NCBI GenBank assembly: GCA_041649755.1
Contig: JBAZMK010000001.1
Span: 124,001 to 188,000 of the forward strand
Reading direction: 5' to 3'
Source: JAGVXH01 sp041649755
GTDB taxonomy: Archaea; Nanobdellota; Nanobdellia; Pacearchaeales; GW2011-AR1
Length of the DNA: 64,000 nt
Positions 8,825 to 15,666 of the stretch are shown here, piece after piece; within the stretch, counting starts at the first letter, position 1; each line of letters starts with the position of its first letter. The translations under genes and the position numbers were made by a program. Below the pieces are notes generated by a model. The model ran no database searches. It was given only the letters and a program-made list of their open reading frames with translations, and was not told the DNA's origin.

Positions 8825-10054
8825 TCATCTTCTTATGCGTCCAAAACTTCTTGAGTTATTTCTTCCAAAATTTCTGCTATTTCTAAAAGGTCTTCTTTCC
8901 CCAAAATTCTCTCTTTTTACTTCTATTATTCTAATTTTCGGCAGTTCTATTCTTTTAATGTTTAGAGAAGGGTTTAATTTTAAGATTCTGTCAAAGTTTT
9001 CATAGTCCCTCCCAGAAAGGATGTTGACTGCTTTCCCTTCTTTTTTCGCCCGTGCAGTTCTGCCGATTCTGTGGATATAGTCATCAGGTTTATCTGGTAA
9101 ATCATAATTATAAACGTGACTTACTTCTTTGATATCAAGTCCTCTTGCTGCGACATCGGTGCAAACCAATACATTAATATGTTTTTTATGAAAACTGCTT
9201 AGTGTTTTTTGCCTTTTGTTCTGGGTTAGGTCTCCATGTATAGCACTTGCATCGATACCTTCTTTTTTTAGCAACCTTGCAATTAGGTCTGTTGTTCGTT
9301 TAGTGTTGCAAAATACCATTGCAAGATTTGATTTCTCACTCCTAAGCAAATGAACAAGAAGGGAAAATTTTAAGTTTGAAGGGGTGTCGTAAAATACCTG
9401 TTCAAGTTTTGAAGGGTCAACATAAGATTTTGTGGAAACAATTTCGGCATTCTGGGTGTGTTTTCTCGCTAAGTAATCAATGTCGTTTGAGATTGTTGCG
9501 GAGAAAAGCATTGTTTGTCTTTTCTTTGGGCACTCCCTCAAAATCTTCTCTACGTCTTGATAAAAACCCATATCAAACATTCTGTCTACTTCATCTAAAA
9601 CAAGAAATTTAACATCCTTTAGAGCAAGGGTGTTCCTATTTAGATGGTCAATTATTCTGCCTGGTGTTCCGACGATTATGTCAGAGTAAGGGATTTTTTT
9701 TATCTGATTATTGATACTTACACCGCCGTAAACAGAAGTAACTTCAATACCTAAATCACGAGAGAACTTCTCTATTGTATTTGAAACCTGTTCTGCCAAT
9801 TCTCTTGTAGGAGTCAAAACAAGAGCCTGAACTTTTCCTGAAGGAATAATTTTTTCAATTATGGGAAGTGCGAAGGCAAGGGTTTTTCCGCTTCCTGTTT
9901 CTGACTTTCCGATAACATCTTTTTCAGCTAAAGCTATGGGGATTGCTTTCTCCTGAATTTCAAGAGGGTTTTTGAAACCTTCCTTTTCAAGAATTCTCAA
10001 TAGGTTTTTGCTTAAACCAAGTTTTTCAAATTCATTCATCTTAGAAATTTTCAT
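8825..10054 (-). CDS. DEAD-box RNA helicase
   Basis: A 409-residue superfamily 2 helicase. A Q motif with F-x-x-L-G-L and P-x-x-I-Q lies at 8-35, motif I S-E-T-G-S-G-K-T near 55, motif Ia P-T-R-E-L-A, motif II as D-E-V-D (an accepted variant of DEAD), motif III S-A-T, and motif VI H-R-I-G-R-T-A-R. A short C-terminal Arg/Asn/Phe/Gly-rich tail resembles the RNA-binding tails of RhlE/CsdA-like helicases. It probably acts in RNA remodelling, such as ribosome assembly or decay; the exact role is an inference. Confidence 0.92.
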   Translation of the reverse strand: MKISKMNEFEKLGLSKNLLRILEKEGFKNPLEIQEKAIPIALAEKDVIGKSETGSGKTLAFALPIIEKIIPSGKVQALVLTPTRELAEQVSNTIEKFSRDLGIEVTSVYGGVSINNQIKKIPYSDIIVGTPGRIIDHLNRNTLALKDVKFLVLDEVDRMFDMGFYQDVEKILRECPKKRQTMLFSATISNDIDYLARKHTQNAEIVSTKSYVDPSKLEQVFYDTPSNLKFSLLVHLLRSEKSNLAMVFCNTKRTTDLIARLLKKEGIDASAIHGDLTQNKRQKTLSSFHKKHINVLVCTDVAARGLDIKEVSHVYNYDLPDKPDDYIHRIGRTARAKKEGKAVNILSGRDYENFDRILKLNPSLNIKRIELPKIRIIEVKRENFGERRPFRNSRNFGRNNSRSFGRIRR

Positions 10055-10144
10055 TACTAATTTATCTAGTTAAAAGAAAAAATTGTCTTTTAAACCTATC
10101 GTAGAGCACAATAATTGTTTTAAACCCTTTTAAGATGAAAGAAT

Positions 10145-10498
10145 ATGGCAGAAAGAAAAATTGTTTATTGCTGGGAAGTTGAGTCTCAGGTTCCGCAGGT
10201 TTTACTATATCACCTCTTAATTCAAAATGAACCGAGAGAGATTAATCAAATTAAAGACAAATTGTTTGCTCAATTAGAACCATTAGAGGAAACTCAAACT
10301 ATTGCTAGAGGGTTAATTCGCGAGTCGGGGGGATTACATTATGAATTACTCTCAGTCAGTTCTGCATTGCCAAATGAACTTCTTGAATTTAGCAAAATTT
10401 ATAAGGGTAGCGTCAAGGTAGACAGAAGACTCCGTTCAAGAGTATCTGAAGAAAATTGGGGTGGTCTCATAGAGAAGATAGAGAGTGGGGAGTTTTAG
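10145..10498 (+). CDS. Hypothetical protein, 117 aa
   Basis: The family is not recognised. It is a soluble, mostly helical protein with an early Y-C-W-E-V-E segment and a central R-G-L-I-R-E-S-G-G turn. It is divergent from the helicase gene. Its TAG at 10498 is followed by a roughly 280-bp stretch without an intact gene. Confidence 0.5.
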   Translation: MAERKIVYCWEVESQVPQVLLYHLLIQNEPREINQIKDKLFAQLEPLEETQTIARGLIRESGGLHYELLSVSSALPNELLEFSKIYKGSVKVDRRLRSRVSEENWGGLIEKIESGEF

Positions 10499-10502
10499 TT
10501 AA

Positions 10503-10800
10503 TTATAGTTTAATCTCTGGTCCGAATTGTCTCCATCTTATACTCAAATCCATAAAATCAATTTCTCCGAATCTATTCAAATTTGGCTTGCCTTTTCTAG
10601 TAAGGTACTTAAAAATTTCCATTACCTAAATATTTGCTACAGCTCCTGCTATTGGTCCTAAGTTCCCTGTAGATTCTATGTCTTTTACTTTTTCAAGACG
10701 GCTTAATCTGTCATTTTCTTTCTGATATCTCAAAAAATCATTAAATGTTAAAGTCTTTCCAAGAAAGAATTTGAAGCTTTGATTGGTGAAGGATTTAAGC
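10503..10800 (-). pseudogene. Remnant minus-strand reading frames
   Basis: Two short adjoining minus-strand frames occupy the space before the nuclease-like gene. One ends at 10626 with a tail L-G-P-I-A-G-A-V-A-N-I and has no start codon before an upstream stop. The other, 10503-10622, begins with ATG and encodes 39 residues. Neither is recognisable. Their adjacency suggests the remains of a broken gene, but chance frames cannot be excluded. Confidence 0.3.
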
Positions 10801-11228
10801 AGGTGAATGAATTTTGCGTTCTTGAGAAAAAGAGAATTACGGTTTTAGTGAAGCCATTTGGAAACCATACAGTCCAGCATGAGTTTTTAGTGTGGAGCTC
10901 AAAAAGGCTGCTAAAGAAAATAAAAGGAATAAAGGAAATTCAAGAGCATTTAACAAGAGATGCTGACTTAACTTTTATTTTTAATGGAAAAAAGTTTGCT
11001 TTGGAAATTGAAAGAGGAGACCTTCTTAGAAAACCGGATCGGTTAAGAGAAAAAAGAAAGTATCTGAATAAGAAATATACAAACAGATGGATGTTTGTAG
11101 TTTCTAACAGGGATTTTCTGACTAAATACAAAAAATTTGGTTTTACTTCTGACAGAAGTCGACTGTCAGAAAACCTGGCAAAACTGATCCAAAACACACA
11201 TACGAAAAAAGCGTATGTGGGAGGCTAG
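10779..11228 (+). CDS. PD-(D/E)XK nuclease-like domain protein, probably N-truncated
   Basis: The segment D-A-D-L-T-F-I-F-N-G-K-K-F-A-L-E-I-E, followed by a helix with repeated Lys/Arg, fits the D...(D/E)-x-(E/K) core of the restriction-endonuclease fold. There is no ATG; the frame continues upstream for only about ten residues before a stop, so the gene may have lost its N-terminus. Similar C-terminal domains occur in plasmid replication-relaxation (MobC-like) proteins, which is inference. An 8-bp hairpin (11197-11219) sits inside its last codons. It is convergent with the reverse transcriptase. Confidence 0.5.
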   Translation: MIGEGFKQVNEFCVLEKKRITVLVKPFGNHTVQHEFLVWSSKRLLKKIKGIKEIQEHLTRDADLTFIFNGKKFALEIERGDLLRKPDRLREKRKYLNKKYTNRWMFVVSNRDFLTKYKKFGFTSDRSRLSENLAKLIQNTHTKKAYVGG

Positions 11229-11272
11229 TTATCGTCGTTATAATAAGCCAAAATAGTCACTTTTGGCGCTCT

Positions 11273-11297
11273 GTATATATGTATATTACATATATAC
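11273..11297. repeat. Perfect 11-bp palindrome in the convergent intergenic space
   Basis: GTATATATGTA is followed by TAT and then its exact reverse complement. It lies just downstream of both the reverse transcriptase stop and the nuclease-like gene. It could terminate transcription from both sides or be a protein-binding site; the sequence does not decide. Confidence 0.5.
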
Positions 11298-11299
11298 TA

Positions 11300-12370
11300 T
11301 TATTGACTTGCAGAGGGTTTTGCTGCATCTGCAGAATAAACAAGCTTAATAATCTCTTTTCTTAGCTTGAAACTATCTGCCCACCTTGCATAAGCATTCC
11401 AGCCATTAAAACTTTCAAGCAGTTTGTCTTTGGAAATTTTTCCATCTTTGCAGCCCTTGATTTTTGCAAGTATCTTTCGGATGTTTCTTTTTCTTAGGAG
11501 CCGATAGTGATAGAAATTCCTAAATCCAACAAAATCAACTCCTTTAGACAGAGAAATTATTTTAGACTTATCTGGATGAAGTTCCAGTTTTAATTTTTCT
11601 TTCAAAAAAACCTCAATCTCTTTTTTCCAAATTTTTAATTGTTCTTTATTTTCATGCAAAATTACAAAATCATCAACATATCTAATGTAATATTTTGTCT
11701 TCAGATTATGCTTTACAAAATGATCTAACTCATTAAGATAAATATTAGCAAAAAATTGCGAAGTTAGGTTGCCAAGAGGCATGCCTTTTTTTGTAAAACC
11801 TGCCTTGCCCCCCCCGAAAGAGCCTGGAGTGTTACTAATAATCTGCTTGATAAGCCACATAACCTTTTCATCGACTATTTTTCTCTGGATAACATTCAAG
11901 AGGATGTCATGGTTAATTTCTTCAAAATAATGTCTGATGTCTGCTTTTAAGCAAAATGCTTCATTTCTTAAGTTACAAGTAACTTTTTTCTCAAATAATT
12001 CTAATCTTCTTAATGCAAATAAATTTCCTTTTCCAATCCGGTTTGCACAAGAATCGTAGATAAAAGATTTATCAAAAATTGGCTCAATGGCTCTAACAAT
12101 AGCATGATGAACAATCCGGTCTCTGAAAGCAGACTTGGAAATCTTGCGAGTTTTTGGGTCTTTTATTATAAAATTAACTAGGGGTTTTGGTTTATAAGTT
12201 TGGCTCATAAGATCAAATTTTAACTGCCTTAAATTGTTCCCTAAATCCTTTTCGAATTCGATAACATAAACCTTTTTTGTTTTGCCTTTTCTTGCTTTTT
12301 TCCAAGCAAAAATAAGATTCTTTATATGATAAATTTTTGAATAAATCTCTTTGGAATTATTTTTAGACAT
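11300..12370 (-). CDS. Diversity-generating retroelement reverse transcriptase
   Basis: A 356-residue reverse transcriptase. The catalytic motif is Y-V-D-D-F near residue 235. The preceding motif reads P-L-G-N-L-T-S-Q, matching the (I/V/L)-G-x-x-x-S-Q signature that separates DGR enzymes from group II intron and retron RTs (Q-G-x-x-x-S/P). It copies the template RNA with adenine-directed errors into cDNA that replaces the variable repeat. A frame extends upstream to a GTG at 12454, but this lies inside the template repeat, so I choose the ATG at 12370, 31 nt after the repeat. No Avd-type accessory gene is recognisable nearby. Confidence 0.93.
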   Translation of the reverse strand: MSKNNSKEIYSKIYHIKNLIFAWKKARKGKTKKVYVIEFEKDLGNNLRQLKFDLMSQTYKPKPLVNFIIKDPKTRKISKSAFRDRIVHHAIVRAIEPIFDKSFIYDSCANRIGKGNLFALRRLELFEKKVTCNLRNEAFCLKADIRHYFEEINHDILLNVIQRKIVDEKVMWLIKQIISNTPGSFGGGKAGFTKKGMPLGNLTSQFFANIYLNELDHFVKHNLKTKYYIRYVDDFVILHENKEQLKIWKKEIEVFLKEKLKLELHPDKSKIISLSKGVDFVGFRNFYHYRLLRKRNIRKILAKIKGCKDGKISKDKLLESFNGWNAYARWADSFKLRKEIIKLVYSADAAKPSASQ

Positions 12371-12400
12371 TTTGTAATTAAGATTAAACCTCAAAAAAGC

Positions 12401-12491
12401 CATTCCGCGTACAGCATTGTTGTAGTTCAAGTTCCTGTTGTTGCCATTAAGCACAGACCTGTTGTCCTGATCAAGCCTATGCAGCCAAGCT
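12401..12491 (-). repeat. DGR template repeat (TR)
   Basis: This 91-bp segment matches 12833-12923 everywhere except 14 positions, and at all 14 the TR carries A on the minus strand. Read in the target frame it encodes several AAC/AAT codons (for example G-N-N-R-N-L-N-Y-N-N), the codon type DGRs exploit for diversification. It directly precedes the RT gene, which is the usual order. Confidence 0.95.
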
Positions 12492-12497
12492 GTATAG

Positions 12498-12682
12498 CCT
12501 CTTTATCGATTCTCACCAAAGCTTCTCACAAGTCGCTTTTGTATTTTATAGCTTAAAATAAACCTAAATAACACTTTAATAAAGAGGCGTGTGACCTTTC
12601 TTGCTATTTTCCTTAAATAGCATATTGCTAAATTCAAATAGCAATAGAGGTAAAATTAGGTATAAGAATGAATTTAAAAGGA
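12498..12682 (-). ncRNA. Probable DGR RNA leader between target gene and template repeat
   Basis: The space between the target stop and TR contains no gene. Read on the minus strand it has an 8-bp hairpin (12602-12622; TGCTATTT with AAATAGCA), which can alternatively pair with a 9-nt copy at 12636-12644. It also has a 9-bp inverted repeat (12498-12506 with 12579-12587; CCTCTTTAT/ATAAAGAGG) closing about 6 nt upstream of TR. DGR template RNAs include structured sequence beside TR, so this is probably part of the functional RNA. Confidence 0.55.
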
Positions 12683-13432
12683 TTATTGTTCTCTGAAAAG
12701 AGTTTCTAATCCTTTTTCAAAATCTTTTCTTGCAACTTCTGGAACAAAACTCTTGCTGTACCTAACAACGTCTGCTAAGCTAGGAACACAAATTGTCGAA
12801 ACAGTCTCGCCACTTAGTGGCTCAACATTACGCACCCCGCGTACAGCATCGCTGCAGCCCAAGTTCCTGTCGTAGCCATTAAGCACAGACCTGAAGTCCT
12901 GAACAAGCCCATGCAGCCAAGCCTGCCTTGCAAAAGGTTTACTTTCAAGGTTTGCTAAATAAACCAGCATTTCTTTTATTCCTGCTTCGTTTAAGAATTC
13001 TCCATATTTGCCGGCTATTTCTCCAAAGGCAAAAACAGTTCTTTCATCCTCTCCAAACCTATTTGTAGGTATTAAATTTGAATCCTTAAATTGAACAGAA
13101 TTAACCAATGCGGCTTCAACTTGCTCATCGTTTAAATAGAACTCCTGATTTTTCCTGTGGTAAGCGGTTGCTTCTTTAGCATTAGCCAGTATTGGAGAGT
13201 TTCTTACTAAAAATATACCTTTTTGAGGAACATACAAGAACCCTTCCCTTGCATAACTTCCATAATTAGATACATGAGAATCCTTGCCTTGAGCAATTCT
13301 TAATCTTGCAAATTGTTCTAAAGAAATAATTTTATAACCATTAGATTCAAGCCCGGCTTTCGCTTCATCGAAAGGTCGTTCTACGTAAGCAGAATCTGTA
13401 CCTGTCGGCTTTACATCTTGAATTATTGCCAT
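12683..13432 (-). CDS. DGR target (variable) protein
   Basis: A 249-residue protein carrying the variable repeat at about residues 170-200, followed by 50 conserved-looking C-terminal residues, so the VR is internal rather than terminal. Within the VR, template Asn codons have become Phe, Tyr, Asp, Gly and Ser. The N-terminal part (G-F-L-Y-V-P-Q-K-G and following) is unrecognised and has no signal peptide, so a cytoplasmic location is likely. A TATTTAAA box lies exactly 21 nt before the ATG. The VR fold (C-type lectin-like or other) cannot be told from sequence alone. The ligand is unknown. Confidence 0.85.
   Translation of the reverse strand: MAIIQDVKPTGTDSAYVERPFDEAKAGLESNGYKIISLEQFARLRIAQGKDSHVSNYGSYAREGFLYVPQKGIFLVRNSPILANAKEATAYHRKNQEFYLNDEQVEAALVNSVQFKDSNLIPTNRFGEDERTVFAFGEIAGKYGEFLNEAGIKEMLVYLANLESKPFARQAWLHGLVQDFRSVLNGYDRNLGCSDAVRGVRNVEPLSGETVSTICVPSLADVVRYSKSFVPEVARKDFEKGLETLFREQ
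12809..12821 (-). promoter_or_regulatory. Hairpin/cruciform just downstream of VR
   Basis: GCCACTTAGTGGC is an inverted repeat 11 bp beyond the VR 3' end and has no counterpart after TR. In the Bordetella phage DGR a hairpin or cruciform at this place directs homing to VR rather than TR; the same role is inferred here. Confidence 0.55.
12833..12923 (-). repeat. DGR variable repeat (VR) inside the target gene
   Basis: This is the counterpart of the template repeat at 12401-12491. All 14 differences are substitutions at template adenines (mostly A to G, some A to T), the hallmark of DGR mutagenic retrohoming. The 3' end (minus strand GCTGTACGCGG) is the likely initiation-of-mutagenic-homing region. 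Confidence 0.95.
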
Positions 13433-13546
13433 GTTTTCTATAGAAATCAGCAGTATTTAAATCTTTCTATCTCGTTGTTATTTAATAGAAGTAACAAAAA
13501 ATTATTAATTTGCCCCACATCGCTCTTTTTAGCCAGAAAGGCTAAA

Positions 13547-13617
13547 TGCGCAAGCCGGGAATTGAACCCGGGTCTCAAGCTTGGGAAGCTCACATTCGAC
13601 CACTGAACTACTCGCGC
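13547..13617 (-). tRNA. tRNA-Gly (CCC)
   Basis: Complete cloverleaf on the minus strand: acceptor GCGCGAG/CTTGCGC, anticodon loop TTCCCAA and T-loop TTCAATT, with no intron. A 7-bp hairpin (13528-13546, TTTAGCC/GGCTAAA) abuts its 3' end. Confidence 0.93.
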
Positions 13618-13655
13618 ATACTGATTATTTAATTAAGAATTTTATAAACTTAATG

Positions 13656-14228
13656 CTAGAATTCATATTCAAAAACGGCGTCATAAGGAATAGACCACTT
13701 GCAGGCTTCTTCTTCACTGGCTTTTTCCATTATCTTTCTGAATAGCCTTATAGAGTTTCCGTGAGCAGAAATTGCAATGTTTACTTTCTCTTTTTTTATT
13801 AGTTCTTTCAGGTCTGAAATGAAAGATTTCACCCGCTTTTCAACATCTGCGAAGGATTCTCCTTTTGGGGGTCTCCCACTAAAACTCCTGTGCCAATAAT
13901 CATATTTTTTTACTCCGAACTTTTTAACTACATCCAGGTGGGTCTTCCCACATAAATCTCCATAACTCCTTTCTATCATCCTATCATCTTCAATAAGCCT
14001 GACATTTTTGTGATGCCTTAAAACTTCTTTTAAGGTGTCTTTTGAACGACTGAGAGAGGTATGGAATGCTATTCCTATTTTTTTGTCCTTTAGCCTGATA
14101 GCGACAATTTGGGCGTCTTCTTTTCCTGTATTGGAGAGTTTTGAATCCGTCCACCCTGTAAATTTACTATCTCTATTATAAAATGTCTGACCGTGTCTGA
14201 ACAAGAACACCTTGAACCTCTTTTCCAT
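13656..14228 (-). CDS. Histidine phosphatase / phosphoglycerate mutase-like
   Basis: A 190-residue protein of the histidine phosphatase superfamily. The R-H-G-Q-T motif at residues 11-15 carries the phospho-accepting histidine, and the second histidine lies in A-I-S-A-H-G-N-S near residue 154. The F-T-G-W-T-D segment and the E-R-S-Y-G-D-L motif resemble cofactor-dependent phosphoglycerate mutase (GpmA), which interconverts 2- and 3-phosphoglycerate in glycolysis. The protein is shorter than bacterial GpmA (about 230-250 aa), so broader phosphatase activity is also possible. Confidence 0.82.
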   Translation of the reverse strand: MEKRFKVFLFRHGQTFYNRDSKFTGWTDSKLSNTGKEDAQIVAIRLKDKKIGIAFHTSLSRSKDTLKEVLRHHKNVRLIEDDRMIERSYGDLCGKTHLDVVKKFGVKKYDYWHRSFSGRPPKGESFADVEKRVKSFISDLKELIKKEKVNIAISAHGNSIRLFRKIMEKASEEEACKWSIPYDAVFEYEF

Positions 14229-14287
14229 AAAAGTTTAATATTCTTCCCTATAAAAACATTTTTATAATCCTTTTTCCTTAATAATTA

Positions 14288-14605
14288 ATGATAGCCTCTG
14301 TAATAATCATTTTACTAATTGCAATAATTGCATTAAAACTTTTAAAGTTTGACCATCACGCGAGAACGATAAAAATAATCTTCTTTACATTGATAATTCT
14401 TCTACTTTATTTTTCTATAATGAGTGTTCTTAATTCAGGAAATGCAGATTTAGGTTCCCCCAGAGGGATTACAAAAACTATTTCTTTCTATTTTGGCTGG
14501 CTTGGTCAGACTGTTTGGAATTTGTGGGACATAGGGGCCGATACGGTAAAAACGGTAGGTAATGCTATAAAAGTCAATTCTACTGAACAAAACCAAAAAA
14601 GATAG
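14288..14605 (+). CDS. Hypothetical membrane protein, 105 aa
   Basis: Two N-terminal hydrophobic segments (residues 1-18 and 28-48) are followed by a short soluble region with N-L-W-D-I-G-A-D-T-V-K-T-V-G-N-A-I. It is divergent from the phosphatase gene. Function is not recognised. Confidence 0.55.
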   Translation: MIASVIIILLIAIIALKLLKFDHHARTIKIIFFTLIILLLYFSIMSVLNSGNADLGSPRGITKTISFYFGWLGQTVWNLWDIGADTVKTVGNAIKVNSTEQNQKR

Positions 14606-14676
14606 CACGGAAAAGTAATTAGTAAGGTTTAAATAGAATAAATCTTAAAAAAATCATCTAAATATGGAGAATAACC

Positions 14677-14751
14677 ATGAAAATCCGATACGATGACGAT
14701 GACGAAGAACCTGAAAGCGATGACGAAGGGGAAGACGACGGCGACTGGTAA
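14677..14751 (+). CDS. Acidic micro-ORF, 24 aa
   Basis: After the first five residues (M-K-I-R-Y) the peptide is almost entirely Asp, Glu and Gly, with a final Trp. A GGAG stretch lies 8 nt before the ATG. The composition is not expected of AT-rich noncoding sequence here, which favours a real small acidic protein, but there is no family match. Confidence 0.4.
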   Translation: MKIRYDDDDEEPESDDEGEDDGDW

Positions 14752-14800
14752 TTAAAATAAATTTTATTTTATACTCTTTATTTTATCCTATTCTTTAATT

Positions 14801-14824
14801 TTAAGCCACAGACGGGGATTGAAC
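14801..14824. repeat. Direct repeat of the tRNA-Thr 3' end
   Basis: The 24 bases from TTAAGCCACAG to GATTGAAC are identical to 14978-15001, the 3' end of the intact tRNA-Thr gene. A tRNA 3'-end duplicate is the classic footprint of site-specific integration (attL/attR); only about 150 bp separate the copies, so any element would have been lost. Confidence 0.7.
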
Positions 14825-14830
14825 TCCTCA

Positions 14831-14960
14831 CAATCATGTCTTGCTCAAGATAGTTTAGATGTAAAAGGAAAGCGTAAGACCTAATTGCTCTGCTCGCAAT
14901 TATGTCTTGCTTAAAATAGTTTAGATACAATAGGTAGGCGTAAGACCTAATTGCTCGCGT
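14831..14960. repeat. Two tandem imperfect 66-bp repeats
   Basis: The unit begins at 14831 and again at 14897 (CAAT-C/T-ATGTCTTGC-T...) and each ends with GCGTAAGACCTAATTGCTC. About ten positions differ between units. They fill the space between the partial and intact tRNA-Thr copies. Nothing coding is visible. Confidence 0.7.
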
Positions 14961-14980
14961 GACCTGTCACGGGTAATTTA

Positions 14981-15053
<73 letters not shown>

Positions 15054-15104
15054 TTAATAATTTCTTATTACTTAAATTTATAAATGCTTTCTTGATAAAA
15101 GGGT

Positions 15105-15584
15105 ATGGAAAAAGATGATTTTGACTTAAAAGAAGAGTATGAAAAGACAAGAAAAAAGTATAATCTCCCTGCCTACGAAGATTTAGCTAGTAATTTTGAT
15201 ATTGAAAAGATAGGTGAAAAGGAATCCTCTTATGTTCTTAGGGATATTAGAAGGATTATTGTAGAGAAAATTTCAGCATATATGCACTTTTTTGAGGGGC
15301 TTATTAACCCTTCATCTTCGTCTCTTTTCGTTCTTTCAATGATAAAAAAAGTTAATAAGGAGATTCAAGAGAAAGTTAACAAAGATTATAAGGTTTTCTC
15401 TAAATTTCAGATTAAATCTATGAAGCTTGACACAATTTACGATGAGTCTTCTGAAGCGGATTTTATAAAGGAATTCTATGACAAATGGCAAGAAATGAAA
15501 AAAGGAATTTATGAATTGATTGAAAATCTTGGTGAAGATATTGATAACGGCAAGGAAGAAAGGAAAGGTGGTTATTTTGGTTAA
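15105..15584 (+). CDS. Hypothetical helical protein, 159 aa
   Basis: The family is not recognised. The protein is strongly charged and mostly helical with a Ser-rich turn (N-P-S-S-S-S) in the middle. No membrane segment. It lies between tRNA-Thr and the second putative variable-protein gene, in the same direction as the latter. It is not similar in an obvious way to the Avd four-helix bundle. Confidence 0.5.
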   Translation: MEKDDFDLKEEYEKTRKKYNLPAYEDLASNFDIEKIGEKESSYVLRDIRRIIVEKISAYMHFFEGLINPSSSSLFVLSMIKKVNKEIQEKVNKDYKVFSKFQIKSMKLDTIYDESSEADFIKEFYDKWQEMKKGIYELIENLGEDIDNGKEERKGGYFG

Positions 15585-15637
15585 ATTGCTTTAATATTTT
15601 CAGTGTAACTATTATTAAAATACAACATAACAAAAAG

Positions 15638-15645
15638 TTTATAAA
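15638..15645 (+). promoter_or_regulatory. TATA box for the 15667 gene
   Basis: TTTATAAA with exactly 21 nt before the ATG, implying a leaderless transcript. Confidence 0.6.
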
Positions 15646-15666
15646 CTCGGGATTTCTATAGAAAAT

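Noticed and set aside
8825..8826. Overlap of the 8273 gene and the helicase gene as a regulatory antisense pair
   Set aside because: The genes merely abut tail to tail; this is ordinary compact packing in the window.
11300..12370. Group II intron or retron reverse transcriptase
   Set aside because: No intron domain V/VI structure or maturase region is seen, the motif is L-G-x-x-x-S-Q rather than Q-G, and a perfect TR/VR pair is present.
12371..12454. GTG-initiated N-terminal extension of the reverse transcriptase
   Set aside because: The GTG lies inside the template repeat; the downstream ATG is better placed and gives a normal DGR RT length.
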